NCBI RefSeq assembly: GCF_001949145.1
Contig: NW_019091390.1
Coordinates: 1,218,142-1,282,141, forward strand
Direction: 5' to 3'
DNA from: Acanthaster planci
Taxonomy: Eukaryota; Echinodermata; Asteroidea; Valvatida; Acanthasteridae
Length of the DNA stretch: 64,000 nt
Part shown: piece by piece, positions 1-12,819 of the stretch
How the letters are laid out: each line of letters opens with the position of its first letter
Numbering within the stretch: the first letter of the stretch is position 1
Position numbers and translations under genes: made by a program
Notes under the pieces: generated by a model
Seen by the model: only the letters and a program-made list of their open reading frames with translations
The model's database searches: none
Told to the model about the DNA's origin: nothing

Positions 1-3000
1 ACGCATTACGGCGGCAGCACGTGTCGATCTCAGCCATGAACGGCTTTTGATTCGTTGCCCAACATCTCATCCTCGGATACTGATGGCTTGCTTGCTGTTG
101 GTGACTTTTGAACTCAGTCAAGGAAGCCGTTGTACCTTGGAGTTCTCGGGTGATCTTTGCCCTGTTGCCAAGCCACCTCGTTAATTGGATACTAACGTTT
201 ATTGTCTGAGTGAAACTTAGTTTCTTCTTGAATTTCCACGGCTTTGTTGTTAAACTTAAATCCATTTTACTGAGGAGCGATTATTGAAACCAGTAGTCGC
301 TATTGCAATCAGTCAAATATGCTTGCATCGTTTGTGCACGTGCAGTGGCATCACTGGATTGTACCCCACAGTTTCCTCTATATCAAAATACGGCACAAAG
401 CTCATGTATCGCCTCATCTTCATTTATCTTCTTCACTTTCTTTGCTCATGTAACGAGGAAATGCACATGCGTCCATGTACATGTAGTGGCCTGTTGGTTT
501 GTTATGTATTTGCTAAGTTACGTGACCTGTAGTGGGTATCAAGCAACAACAAACATGGCGTCCTCCTATGGCAAAGTGTGTTGTAGGAGTTGTTTAGCAA
601 AAATTAAGCCGGTTTTCGGTACAGTACTCAGCACATCAGTAGTCTGCGTAATTTACCGACTGTTGGCTTGTAATTAGTCTTGTTAAATTACGCGCATGAC
701 ACACTTTGCTCTAGGAGTATACCATATTTGTTGATGTTTGATACTCACTAAAGGCCATACGACTTTAGTGGGTACAATTGGTCTAATTTCAGTTGCAAAT
801 CGCCTATGTAATCAACAATCAGTTCCTCAAAGTTGCATATTCATACCACTGTCTTTTATAAATTGTAAAAAACCGCTCTATTTACTAGAAATGTATTTGA
901 GGGAATTTGTTTTTCACCATTACAGTGGAATATGCTTGATTTCTGAGGCACGATAGGAGTCTCGTGGTATCAGTGGCAATATGTCCATGACCGTAGATTC
1001 ATGATCCTAATCGCCTGGTTCATTAAGAAACAAGGTCGACTAGCCATTGACCCTCCCTCACAGGAGCCATGACTGTAACCTAAGACGCTCCGTCATTCTC
1101 TGCCCCGATCCACTCCATCGCCGTCATTGCTTTTATCACACGCTCGTTCCACAGTGTGTCACCGTCCTGGGAGCCCCCGGTCTAACACCCTCTCCTCCTT
1201 CACCGAGATGTAACCGATCCCGTCCGTCGCATAGTGCATCTCCTCCGCGCACAGGTGTCTCTGTGATCGCCCCATTCACGACGCCCTCCCTCGATAGGGT
1301 CCGCCGGTTTGTGTTTCACACCACGCTCTATCATAAAGCGCATCGCTCTATTGCAAATATAAGGTCAAGAGCGTTGGAGGTTCTTGGAAACACACTGACT
1401 CCCGCAGACCGCAGTCACTGAGACAGGTGTTTTGACTTATTGGAACAATGAGTTCTGCGGTGCGGTGGTCATCAACGTTATTGACAATGATCAAGCGAAA
1501 GGCATGAACCACCCTCCCGCAGTTTTATTGAAAGATTATTGCGGAGTGCATTGCTGTAATTGGCAAGTTTATAGGAAAGCGGTGAGGAGATCCACGAATA
1601 AGGCTTTCAATGTGGATAGCTTGATAATGAAGGGATGTACAAAACTTTTCTTTCGCAATATGCTCCTACTTCAGTGTTTTAAATTGTCAGTGACTCAATC
1701 CCCTGAAAGCGGTTGGGGGGGGGGGTAAATTATGCATAATGCAGAGTGCTCCATCTTTATTATCCGGAAAACCACGATTACTGTGGAAAACCGTCAGCCA
1801 ACAGTGGACTGAAAAATATTTGAAGACACCGCCATGGACAATGTTATGATTTATACCAATAGTTCGCCCAACAACAAAGCATGCTGAAAAACTGAGCTTG
1901 GAACTTAGAAAACTAGATGAACATTCTGAATAGAATCGCACAGTCGACTGCGGAGCCGTCTTAATGCGCCTGGCCCAATGGTATTTTCCTCCAACTCGTC
2001 AACTTTACAAATTTTGGTGGACATAATATGCAGTTTAAGTACGTCTTGGATTTTTGATGAAAGTTGTTGATTTGAGTAATTAAAAAGGGGTAGTTTTATT
2101 TTGTTTCAAGATGAATTAGATATACAGCGTTGAGAGCAATGCAAAATGCCTTATGACAAGCACAAGGCGAATCCGGGCGACGACCAAAATTTTGTCAACC
2201 GCTAGTCGATTTTGCCTGGTATTCGGGGGTATTGTCTGTGAACAGTTTACCAGGGAAAATCGACCAGGATCGAGTAATGGTCGTCACTCACCTAGTAGCT
2301 TTATGTTTGCTCATGCAGCATGCGTTCTTTGCGCATTCGGAGATATGCTGTATAGCTATAAATATTCATTCAAAAATAATTATAAGTGTAGATTTACAAT
2401 ATGAATTCCAGAAGCCTGTTCGAGTGGGCGATCTAAGAAGTCTATTTTTGTGCTTGGCGTGTGCATCTTATGGGAATCGCGCAGGTGCTGTTGTAGCCAG
2501 TGAAGTGTATCGCACGATTCGTGATATATCTCAAGTGGTGTCTTTCAAGTGTGTCTTTTCCTGAGATGGAGACAGTCATTTTTCTTTTTTGTACACTAGT
2601 CCGTAGTCTTTCGTAAATATTCGAGTGTGCCTGTAAAAGACAGTTTGTTGACGTGTTTTCAAGCGCAGTGCACTTGCGTAGCGGAAATGTTGATCAATCT
2701 TGGCGGCGCAGGCTGATACGTGTCCTCTTCCCCGGCTGGTGAGGCATTACGGGTAGCACGACTCCCTGGTGCTGCGTGGGTTTTATGTCCAGATTCCTTC
2801 CAAAGAGAAAAGCACAAGGGGTAGACAGAAGGGTTCGTGCATTATGAGTCTCGCTGATTAAGTGACGATCGATGGGACATCACTATACCAGTACTACATC
2901 AGTGGGTACCTTATTTGCGTTGAATAACTCATAGGCTTATCGGCTTATTGTCATGGAAGATAGAGCAGAGGGGAAAGTGACGTGCAGACCGCACGCTCAA

Positions 3001-4776
3001 GTTCAGCGCCGGTCAAGCCCTGCGATCAGCCTCGTCTTGCCATAATCCCCAGATACAGACTGCTCAACGACGAAACGTAAAATACTGCGTGCCTTTGATA
3101 TCCCGTCAAAGGAAGTTGAGAAAATTTGGGCGGGATTCGAAAAATAGATTTCCAGCCTCTGCAACTTCACTTGACTCAAAGGGTATAGCAGCAATGGATT
3201 TTTCACAGACACCATGTTTGCAACTTTTTTTCTTCAATGTGTGAAAACTATTTTGGCACCTCTTTCAGTTTAAATGTCTTGAAAAGTGCACTCAAAATTG
3301 CCCATACTTTCCTTGACAACTGAGGGCGCTATTACTATGACGTCATCCAGGGAAGACATGATTCAGTGCACAGTTTCTTCTGTTCAAATTGTGAGCCCAA
3401 AATCACTGTTTTTGGACGTGCAGAGACCGTTAGCAAGAGGACTTCCTACCGATACACAGTATCTGTCGACCAACAGTGTGCGTTTGGAAAAGGTCGACAG
3501 ATTTTGTGCACGTTGATTGGTCAACGCGCTGCAAACTCTCGGAGGCGCACTCTCGTGAATCGCCCGTATTTACAAGCAGGACTGCAGTGCCGCACTAGTA
3601 ATGCGTCATTGCGCTAACTTAGACATTTATCTATTCTTTGCGCGTGAACACGGGCAAAGTAAACATTGCTCGCGAATGGGGTAATTACGAATGAATGCTC
3701 AGTAATGATCCCATTGTTGCAGTGAGACGTGATTGCAAACACTTTAGAGAAAAACAAAATTACTAAAATGGTATGATTTACTATGGGACTCACACATATA
3801 ACGGCTGCTGGTGTAACGATTTCGACCACAACTCAAATGATAAACGTTCATACAACGCGCGCACAAGGTCGAATTAGAAGAAGCGTTACACGAGTTCCCA
3901 TGTATTTGTGATTTTTTTCTTTGAAGAGGAACATTCTATAAGACGGAAGTTTTACTTCCTTCTACTTTGTGCGCAGTTGTTTATTTGGATGATTCATGAA
4001 GGCCCCTGACATAATGAAAGAAAGACTTTCGGCTCTGTCCTTCGAAGATCAGTAGTAAACAACTTTTGTGACTTCTTCAGACCGAGGATGTGACAAACGA
4101 AAATATGCAGGCCTATTAATGTCCAACTTTAATGTCGACATAAGAATTTCCTTCCAATTTACGGTAATATTTTTCCCAGAAGCATGTGAGTCTTTATTTT
4201 CGACCTGATAAAAATGTCAAGGAAAAGCGAAGACATGCATAACGTTATTCCCCAGACTGGAAAAACAGGTCTTTGTTAACATCCTAGGGTTGTGTGGATT
4301 TCACAGGAAATGTTGTTTTTGGCCTCGGTTCGATTCGCCCCCAGATACCGGACACAACTATCGGACTGCCCGGCCTCTCGTTATTATTAGAATTGTTTTT
4401 TGTTTGATTAAAGGTACCCTCCCCCCCCAAAATCGAAATCTTTATTTTTCAAAGATAGTGTTCTCGCGGTTGGTTCTATGCAGTGTTTCTCTATTCTACA
4501 ACTTCTTGACGTCAGTCGGCCAGGCGAGTTTAGAATCCTTTTGATGATGCCAAGCCCGTCAGTCGAAGAGTGGGGTCCTTCCCCATTGTCGCTTTACACA
4601 CAAACTTGATGTTCCGACGGATCCGATTGCCTTGATTGAATGAAATGAAATTGTGCGCGCGCAGCTTCAAAACCAACCACTACGGCATGATCAGTTAAGG
4701 GATCTCCTGCAAAATGTGCCCCTGGGTTTGGGAGTATGACGTTTGGAAGTAAGCTATTGATTTTTTTTGAGGGGGG

Positions 4777-4798
4777 TGTTTGTTTGTTTGTTTGTTTG
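4777..4798. repeat. (GTTT)n microsatellite
   Basis: About five GTTT units follow a G-rich run. It is a simple sequence repeat with no further significance visible. Confidence 0.85.
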
Positions 4799-4886
4799 AA
4801 TGAGATATAACAAATATATTTGCTTCCTCGAGTTAATTATGCCATATGGTGGAAACACTGAGTACCACAAGTAGTGTAAATTGTAC

Positions 4887-5123
4887 ACTGCAAACACTGT
4901 GGTGTTAAACTCGACACTTTTGGGTGTTATCAGATGACCACACCATAGTGTGATACATTAACACATATAGTGTTACTTTACACACCTATAAGTGTTGCAG
5001 TGCACTAGAGGGTGGTAAAAGTAACACCAAATAACACCAAAATGTTTAACACCAGTGAAAAGTGCTGTTGTAGTCCTCCGATAACACCGGGGATGTTAAA
5101 TTTAACTCTCCGGGTTTTTCAGT
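4887..5123. mobile_element. Non-autonomous DNA transposon with CACTG ends (EnSpm/CACTA-like)
   Basis: The element begins CACTGCAAACAC and ends with the inverted counterpart GGGTTTTTCAGTG. It is flanked by TA on both sides, which could be a 2-bp target duplication. The interior carries many AACACC/GGTGTT motifs in both orientations and no coding potential. Short imperfect inverted termini, small size and lack of an ORF are what a MITE-type relic shows. Assignment to the EnSpm/CACTA group rests only on the terminal CACTG and is an inference. Confidence 0.5.
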
Positions 5124-5849
5124 GTATTATGTAAGTTTAGACAGTGCAATTTCTTTGACTACGCTCTGCAGTGTTCAAATTTAGATTTGGGTATGAACAG
5201 AAATGTACACAAATCACGTAATTAGTTGCATCTGCTTAGTACTTGCCGTGATTTCAACACCAGTAGCTGAACATCTCGTTAAAACATCAATTCAGTCTTC
5301 TCACTCGACAGAAGGGGTCAGGGATAGGTTAGATATAAAGAATTAGAAATCGACCAGCACATTTAAAATAACTGCTGTAGTTTCAGCAAATTTACAGCCG
5401 TCAGAGAAGTCTTTTCTTAAAACCAACATAGGCATCTATCCCAAAAACCTGATTATTCTCTTAGAAGCCCACCTCTGCACCGAGACGAGTATCCGTTTGT
5501 TGAAAGTGTAATTGCTTTATAAAGTGCCGTATGGCTCTCTTGGAAACAGTGTCTAATGCAATAGACATGTTAAAGATAACTAACACTGTCAGTCTTGTCA
5601 TCATCCCCGCTGAAGATCATGCCAAATTACCCAAATTTATTCCACAAGCAAGTTGTTCCTTCTGCAGTTTCCATCGTGCGCCGTGGCATTGCATTAAACT
5701 CTCTTCTTTTCAAGCTCATGAATACAGTAAACGACGCGGCCCACTCTCGACTGAGTCATTGTCCGTCCACGCATGTTGTCGGGGCTGTCCCTGTATTATA
5801 GCCTACTGGCCGCTAGTGACGAGCGCGTTAGGGACTCGGTTCACCCGCC

Positions 5850-5856
5850 TATATAT
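5850..5856 (+). promoter_or_regulatory. Candidate TATA box of the DIRAS gene
   Basis: TATATAT sits in a locally CpG-rich stretch (about 5690-6118). It is about 30 bp upstream of a plausible start region and 260 bp before a consensus GTAAGT splice donor at 6119. The link to DIRAS is inferred from orientation and from the unmatched splice acceptor just before the DIRAS start codon. Confidence 0.35.
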
Positions 5857-5879
5857 CGAGTCTGAATCTTCACAATGCT

Positions 5880-6118
5880 CTCACATCGACCAGCGAGCGT
5901 CATCGGATGCCAACTTACTGTCCCTACCTCTGCTTTCTCCGTCATCAGCGAGCGCACACATAGCATCCTCTGCGTCGTCGCTGTCATCATTACGCACCTC
6001 GGCTCTCGCAATCGGTGATACAGCCGCAGTCTAAATTAGCCTATCGAACGACTCAGACGAAAACATCCGAATTCGCGGGGAATTTTGACGTTTCGGGTGA
6101 AACATCGCCTTTTTTCGG
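5880..6118 (+). other. Candidate noncoding first exon of DIRAS (5' UTR)
   Basis: This CpG-rich stretch lies just downstream of the TATA-like box and ends CGG followed by the strong donor GTAAGT at 6119-6124. The DIRAS coding exon downstream has a good acceptor at 12181-12189 placed 33 bp before the ATG, so an upstream noncoding exon must exist. This is the best candidate seen in the same orientation. A reading frame crosses the stretch but looks like composition-driven serine-rich noise. Start and exon limits are approximate. Confidence 0.35.
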
Positions 6119-9100
6119 GTAAGTATCATCTCAAATCGTTGATGCTTATCTTGCAGTTGATGGAATTACTTCGCTCGTGTGCTACACCGTGACATGGCAT
6201 TTTGAACCTGAAATCAACTGAAAAGCCGGTTTCGGTGTACGTGCATTGATGAAGTGTTTTAGAGAACGGTCAACGTTTTTTCTCGCATCGACCATTTCAG
6301 GTGTTGTTGTCTTAATTTAAAGTCAGCCCTCAAATAAAATATTACATCAGTGTGCCAAAGCTATACTGTTTTGGGCTCACAACTAATAGCCGAAAATAAC
6401 TTAGCACTCTTTCATTTCGGATGTCGCGTGGTTTTGGTGCCGAGATATCAAATTTATTGAGCGGATGGGCATCCTGTCTGAAGTTTTCAACTACTAATAA
6501 CGTCCTTGTACATACCGATAAGATACATCACAGCCTTCGCTAAAGAGTCTGTCGTGTGTTGTGTTCGCACCCGTATTTTCCTGATCTGGAATGTTTCACT
6601 ATCGCCGGTATTTTGTTCTTGTAAGCAGATAGCATAAATTCAACTGTGAATCGTTTAGAGTTTTTAGAACACTGTTAAATATCTTTCTGTAACACTTGCG
6701 TGAATATCGACTCAAGCCTAGTGGTGACATGAGATTGCAGAGTTTTCAGAGCCCTAATCAAGCGAGTGGTATATAGCGTGGGCGGTAATCGGATGGTTGG
6801 ATGATTAGAAGCGAATCAACAGAATGTCCAGAAAAAAAAATTAATCACGCGAAGCACACGGTCATCTCTTCAGAGAACGAAACCCTGAATTATTAATTTG
6901 AGTGTTAGTCACATAATCAACCCCGCACGACACGTATTTCACCCCTTTTTATCTGAGCAAATGTGATGACGCAGAAAAGGAAATAATATTGAGACATAAT
7001 CGACTGAAATAAAACCTCGCTACTTCCTTATTTTGCGATCGATCGATTAATTGCTTAATGAATATGCATTTTGAGAACTCTTGATGGTAGGGTTGATGCC
7101 TCGGCTGTTTCCCCGTGTCCCCATTGCTTTAGCTTGCCTTCGAAATGTCGGTATAAATGGAAGAGGAATGTTGTCTTAACGTCAGGATTATTTATGAAGC
7201 ACTTGTTTAAACGTTGGAACTAAGGCCCGCTAGCGTTTGTCAAAGTTGATGTCTCCACGCGCGTTCACCCGGGCAACCAGACTGTCAGGATCTTTTAATC
7301 TTTCTTAATTAGGTACATGTGCGGTTGACTGCCGTGCCGAGTCGAGGTGCATTTTTAGGCGGGAAGTTCATGAAATTTTAATTGCCGTAATGGCAAGTCG
7401 CTGCACTCAAGTTGCTACTATCTCCGATGATTACGTGACTGTTGGGTTCCACCTTAGTACAATTATTAACCCTAACCCTCCTCAATCCTTCACCTGTTGG
7501 AGGACTGAGGAGTGTTAGGGTTAATGACAGGCTGCACTCATTTCTGTCATGTCTGTGTTCCATTTTCACCCGTCGAACACTGTCCTTTGTTTCAGTTAAA
7601 ATATAGATATTATTTGGAATGTGAAAAGCTGGAAAATGTTGACGAGAATGTGACAGATGAGGTACAGCTGTTTTTTTTCTCCAGAAGTCAGATCCGGCTT
7701 AGATGGCGCGTATTATCGTAGCTGATCCTGGTATTAAATGGAGCATCTATTGCAAATCACGCGTGCACGGGAAATGACTGTGAATTTGTTCTTAAGTTTG
7801 ACAGCTGAACATATTGTGGTTACAAAACGCCCGGAGTGCAGCACGTGTACCCCCCAGAACACTACAGTTGATCGAACATGGTAGAGAGTATACTAACGCA
7901 ATAGCAACGCGTCTGTCGACGTGCCAAGCCGGGCGACAAGAGAACTGTTCTTGTTGGCATTTTAATTTACCCGGCTCAGCAAGAAATTGTACCGAAGATC
8001 TGCATATCTCCTGATCGCTTAATCCGAGCGTCTTAACCTGCCTACGGCGTCTCATCCTACCTGAAGCCATTTTGACTGAGGTCCCGTCTAATCTGGCTGG
8101 GTGGGAGAGAGTTGATAGGACGGTAGCCTGGGGACTGATAATCTCATTTTAGACTCTGCCAGGTCCTGGCAATAGAATTTCGTGCTCGGAATGGAGAGTG
8201 CTGACAGCACATTTTAAATTTTCATTTGCAGTTTGGTACGTACATGTATTACCCTGACTTGTGTTATACAACGGGAAAAAAATCACTTAAAGGTTGAGTA
8301 TCTTGCCCTCTAAAATGTGATTTCAAGGAAAAACACCCACAAGGTGTAGGGCTCGCCATTCTCATGGGGTGTACTTACCTGGATCGTAAAATTTGAGTAG
8401 GAAAGCCATTCCACAAAAGAATTTTATTCTGATATCACTGTGTGGGCCCAGGAAACAAGGTTGATGTTCATGAAATGACGATGCAGTCTCCCTGATGGAG
8501 CTTTGGCTTTGTGAGCTTTAACAGGACACTCCTGGGAACGATCAAGCCGTGCGGTTTAATAGTCTTGTTTTTGTGAAATGTGAGCCAATACCCTCTGCTG
8601 AGACATCAGCGTGGGCCCTGTCAAAACAAATGTGAACAGTACGCGTGAGCTGATTGGCCAACGTTGAGCAGAGCTAAAAAGACAGGTGGGCGACGAAGAG
8701 AACCCTTGGGTGGTAGCATTTCAGATTGTTTCTCCTTGGCTTAGTCTGTGTATACTTCCTTGACTGGCCGCAAGTCCCCCCCCAAAAAAGTCCCCGGACG
8801 CAGAGTTGCGGTTTGATTAAAACCCCTCGGCGAGTCAATATAATGATTCCCGCCTGTTCATCTCCTACGCTATAGGTAATGATGAGACTTGCGTATTCTG
8901 GAGAATAATCATTCACATCGCGGACCTTATTTTTATTCGGCCTCGTTCCTCGCGCTCAGTGTGCTTATTTTATTCCCCGTGCGTATGTATGTGCTTTGCA
9001 TGCACGCCTGATTTCAGGGTAACTAATTGTGTGTGGCTGAATCAAACGACGGAACTCCAAGGCAAATATGTCGTTAGCTGGCTCTGCGCATTAATGAGCG

Positions 9101-11242
9101 TAATGAGTGTATATGTAATACTTCATGACGTAACTTTGACTTCCGCGTAAACACTTAGAGGGTATTCTAGAGGTGTGATTTACGTCTCTGGTATTTTGAA
9201 AGCTTTACTGCGATGTTGACCGTTATTCTGAGCCAATTGTGTGTTTTAAACTGGTGACATCGAATATCATTTGGGGTTGTTTCTTATGCGCAAACTGACA
9301 ACTGTAAGTATCATTTTCTAGTTGCTGTGTGCTGACAGCGGTAATGCAAAATAAACCTTGCCATGATGATTATGCACACGCTGTGCATGATGCCGTATTG
9401 ATTAGCACTTACCGTTCGCCCCAGGACTGCGTGTGTAGTATGGTGCCAGGGATCGGGCCTGCTGTTACGAGCGGGGAGTATTACGTACGCGCTGTGCACC
9501 TTTCTCTTTGCGTCGCTCGAGGGGAGGGGGTATGCCAGTATGCAGATCTATACGTGTCTAAAGAGGATGTGACGTCAGTTACGCGCCAAACCAGGGACCA
9601 TCTCTCTTGACAAAGCCAGAGGCTTTTGATGGGATTTACCCTGTTCAATTAAGATGTTCACTATGTCCTCGTTCGGGAATTAAGGGTGCACGTATGGAAA
9701 TTATCTCAGTAAATCACTGAAAATGCAGTGAGACATGGTCAGGCCATGATTTATTCCTCCATGGTCAGATAAACAAAACCGGTTTACGTATGCTATTGAT
9801 CACTCAACCAAAGCATGCTCTTACTTTGGTTTGCCTTTCCATTTCCCCCGTAATCCTGGTAACACCGCCGCAGCCGATGTGATAAAGGCCTTCCACTGAC
9901 AGAAAATCTCCACAGTCTCTCTCTCTCCCCCCTCTCTCCTAGAGGCACTGGCAAAATTTCACTTCCGCCCTTTAGGCCAAGATAACCCTGCCTTTTCATG
10001 TCCCCGCCGAAAAGTCGGTCAGCGGTTTCTGGGCAACCGTTGGCAGCAGCGGGTTTACAGAACGAGGAGAGGTCGAAAATGCGACAGGATTAGTGGCTGT
10101 GCGTCTGTAGCGTTGAGTGGGGTGACAGGAGGCCATCTGCTCGTATAGGGGCATTAATCAGACAAAGCCACTAGACCCTCGTAGGCAGAGGCGGGTGGAG
10201 AATGGAACACTCGCAGGCAGAGGGGGAGAGGGATGGGCTGATGTAAATGTGATGAAATCACATAATCGACCCCACAATGAACGTTGCCCACAATGCAAAT
10301 CTCCAACGAACCTCTATACCGCGACGATGACGACTGTGTTTTATGTGGCTTTAGTTTAATAAGCAGAAAGGCTCATTAGTTTGCTTGACGCAACAGTTTC
10401 AAGCTGATGTTGCACATTTCCCATCTATCATTTTCGAAGTTTATAGCTTTTAGGCCACTTTTTGAGAGTAAAGGAGGAATATTGTTTCATCAGAAGATTG
10501 ATGACTTTATTGCTTCCGCGTGTATACAGCTTTATCAAAGTTTATGAACGTCACCCCTGGTCAATGAAAAGTTGTCTATGAAGAACAAATCGTAATGGTG
10601 GATAGCAGGATGATACAAACTGTGTACCCCCCCAGGAGAAATCTGCCCTGGTTCAGACATCCTTTCAGGCTTTCATCAAGGTTTATTGAAACGGTGAACA
10701 CTCGGTATAAAGTGCTGTTTAGCAACAAAGCCCCGACATCATTTCTTTATGGCCCATGTCCCACGCAACGTATCTATTTTCTATAGTTCTGCTTTCCCCT
10801 AGTGGATATGTCCACTATGAAGTCGTAGCTTCCCCTTTCTTCGCCCGAACCTCTCACTCTGTCCTGTTTTCTTCTGACCAGTCGATCGGGTGTCTCTGAG
10901 CATCTAAGCTTACAGTGCAATGACAGTGTGGGAACCGTCTCTGAAGCGTTACCCGATACGGCGTGGTGCTTCAAGTCAATACTGTTCATGTTGGCAGCCT
11001 GTGCTATCTTCATAAGATAGCAAACGGTCCGCCGCTGTGTCCACGTATCGTTTGTCCCCGATGTACACCACCGCGTAGGCTGGGTCGAACTTGGACCCGT
11101 CCCACCCCCAGAAGACTGGCTACAAAGGTCTTTTTTCCCAGGTAGATCTAAGAGGCACTGAGTCAGGGGGGGGTATTGAATCAACAAACAGAACCAATAT
11201 TTATATCAAATGTACCTTTGTGTTGGAAAGAAGAAACCCGCC
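6119..11242 (+). other. Probable first intron of DIRAS; no gene recognised
   Basis: This stretch runs from the candidate donor at 6119 to the first assembly gap. It contains a 59-bp inverted-repeat micro-element at 7466-7524 and no recognisable coding exon on either strand. Frames up to 137 codons are present but have no domain or splice support. Confidence 0.35.
7466..7524. repeat. 59-bp micro-element with TTAACCCTAAC / GTTAGGGTTAA ends
   Basis: The two ends are perfect 11-bp inverted repeats (7466-7476 and 7514-7524) around a short core containing GGAGGACTGAGGA. Related copies occur at 29384-29452, 30452-30505, about 45000-45057 and, in a longer form, at 57696-58114. The ends resemble vertebrate-type telomere repeats, but the arrangement is that of a tiny dispersed element. 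Confidence 0.6.
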
Positions 11243-12076
11243 NNNNNNNNNNNNNNNNNNNNNNNNNNNNNNNNNNNNNNNNNNNNNNNNNNNNNNNNNN
11301 NNNNNNNNNNNNNNNNNNNNNNNNNNNNNNNNNNNNNNNNNNNNNNNNNNNNNNNNNNNNNNNNNNNNNNNNNNNNNNNNNNNNNNNNNNNNNNNNNNNN
11401 NNNNNNNNNNNNNNNNNNNNNNNNNNNNNNNNNNNNNNNNNNNNNNNNNNNNNNNNNNNNNNNNNNNNNNNNNNNNNNNNNNNNNNNNNNNNNNNNNNNN
11501 NNNNNNNNNNNNNNNNNNNNNNNNNNNNNNNNNNNNNNNNNNNNNNNNNNNNNNNNNNNNNNNNNNNNNNNNNNNNNNNNNNNNNNNNNNNNNNNNNNNN
11601 NNNNNNNNNNNNNNNNNNNNNNNNNNNNNNNNNNNNNNNNNNNNNNNNNNNNNNNNNNNNNNNNNNNNNNNNNNNNNNNNNNNNNNNNNNNNNNNNNNNN
11701 NNNNNNNNNNNNNNNNNNNNNNNNNNNNNNNNNNNNNNNNNNNNNNNNNNNNNNNNNNNNNNNNNNNNNNNNNNNNNNNNNNNNNNNNNNNNNNNNNNNN
11801 NNNNNNNNNNNNNNNNNNNNNNNNNNNNNNNNNNNNNNNNNNNNNNNNNNNNNNNNNNNNNNNNNNNNNNNNNNNNNNNNNNNNNNNNNNNNNNNNNNNN
11901 NNNNNNNNNNNNNNNNNNNNNNNNNNNNNNNNNNNNNNNNNNNNNNNNNNNNNNNNNNNNNNNNNNNNNNNNNNNNNNNNNNNNNNNNNNNNNNNNNNNN
12001 NNNNNNNNNNNNNNNNNNNNNNNNNNNNNNNNNNNNNNNNNNNNNNNNNNNNNNNNNNNNNNNNNNNNNNNNNNNN
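11243..12076. other. Assembly gap (834 N)
   Basis: A run of N interrupts the sequence shortly upstream of the DIRAS coding exon. Frames that appear to cross it are not real evidence of coding. Confidence 0.99.
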
Positions 12077-12222
12077 AGCATGTGATCTCTTTGGAGTGGC
12101 ATATTGATCCCTCTGAAGTTTCGTGCGAAACTTGTTTGTTCGATCGCCAAATTGATATTTCTCGCCTCTTTTGTGTCTGTTTTTTGCAGTTACCACGCGA
12201 TCGGAGCATCCGTTTACGCGTC

Positions 12223-12819
12223 ATGCCTGAACAGAGCAACGACTATCGGGTAGTGGTCTTTGGAGCCGGGGGAGTTGGGAAAAGTTCCTTGGTACTGCGA
12301 TTCGTCCGGGGCACCTTTCGAGAGACTTACATCCCTACAATAGAGGACACCTACAGGCAAGTCATCAGCTGCAATAAGAATGTATGCACACTTCAGATCA
12401 CAGACACGACTGGTTCGCACCAATTCCCAGCAATGCAGCGCCTGTCCATCTCCAAGGGCCACGCCTTCATCCTCGTCTACTCCATCACAAGCCGGCAGTC
12501 GTTGGAGGAACTCAAGCCCATCTATGACGTCATCAGCGAGGTCAAAGGTGACATCGATGGCATCCCCATCATGCTGGTGGGCAACAAGTGCGACGATGCT
12601 AACCGGGAGGTGACCATACAGGAAGGCATGGAGCAGGCCAAGTCTTGGGGCTGTGCGTTTTTGGAGACGTCGGCCAAGACAAACTACAATGTCAAGGAGC
12701 TGTTCCAGGACCTGCTTCAGTTGGAGAAGCGACGGACCATGAGCCTCCACTTGGAGACGAAAAAGTCCAAGTCCCAAAAGAGGCGTGAGAAACTGAAGGG
12801 CAAGTGCACGGTGATGTGA
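12223..12819 (+). CDS. DIRAS: DIRAS-type small GTPase (Di-Ras family, Ras superfamily)
   Basis: This 198-residue protein is a GTP-binding Ras-family member that signals from membranes; vertebrate DIRAS1 and DIRAS2 are 198-199 aa. The start [10 protein letters not shown] is the family signature. The P-loop GAGGVGKS is at about residues 14-21, the switch I threonine lies in [10 protein letters not shown], and switch II reads [17 protein letters not shown] replaces the DTAGQ of canonical Ras, as is typical of DIRAS and linked to weak intrinsic hydrolysis. NKCD and ETSAK give the guanine contacts. A basic tail ends in the prenylation box CTVM. The coding region is uninterrupted. A splice acceptor (pyrimidine tract plus GCAG at 12186-12189) lies 33 bp before the ATG, so a 5' UTR intron is expected. 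Whether it is closer to DIRAS1 or DIRAS2 cannot be decided by eye. Confidence 0.96.
   Translation: MPEQSNDYRVVVFGAGGVGKSSLVLRFVRGTFRETYIPTIEDTYRQVISCNKNVCTLQITDTTGSHQFPAMQRLSISKGHAFILVYSITSRQSLEELKPIYDVISEVKGDIDGIPIMLVGNKCDDANREVTIQEGMEQAKSWGCAFLETSAKTNYNVKELFQDLLQLEKRRTMSLHLETKKSKSQKRREKLKGKCTVM

Larger units (their letters stand above)
1..5849. other. Intergenic or upstream DNA, no gene recognised
   Basis: I see no exon with a recognisable protein family in this stretch. The reading frames are short, overlap on both strands and lack splice context. The part at 1050-1420 is GC-richer with CpGs but gives no known domain. A (GTTT)n microsatellite lies at about 4777-4798, and a CACTG-ended transposon-like element follows at 4887-5123. 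The DNA could hold distal regulatory sequence for the DIRAS gene, but nothing here proves that. Confidence 0.5.

Noticed and set aside
1047..1421. 124-codon proline/arginine-rich frame
   Set aside because: Composition-driven in a GC-rich stretch, without homology or splice signals I can see.
4315..4400. B-box-like GGTTCGATTCG as part of a tRNA or SINE
   Set aside because: No matching A box at the proper distance.
5531..6034. 167-codon open frame over the CpG-rich region
   Set aside because: Low-complexity serine/alanine-rich translation of a GC-rich promoter stretch; better explained as 5' UTR and promoter.
11176..12222. Frames extending through the N gap into DIRAS
   Set aside because: Unknown bases cannot support coding. 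The splice acceptor at 12189 and the conserved family start at 12223 set the true beginning.
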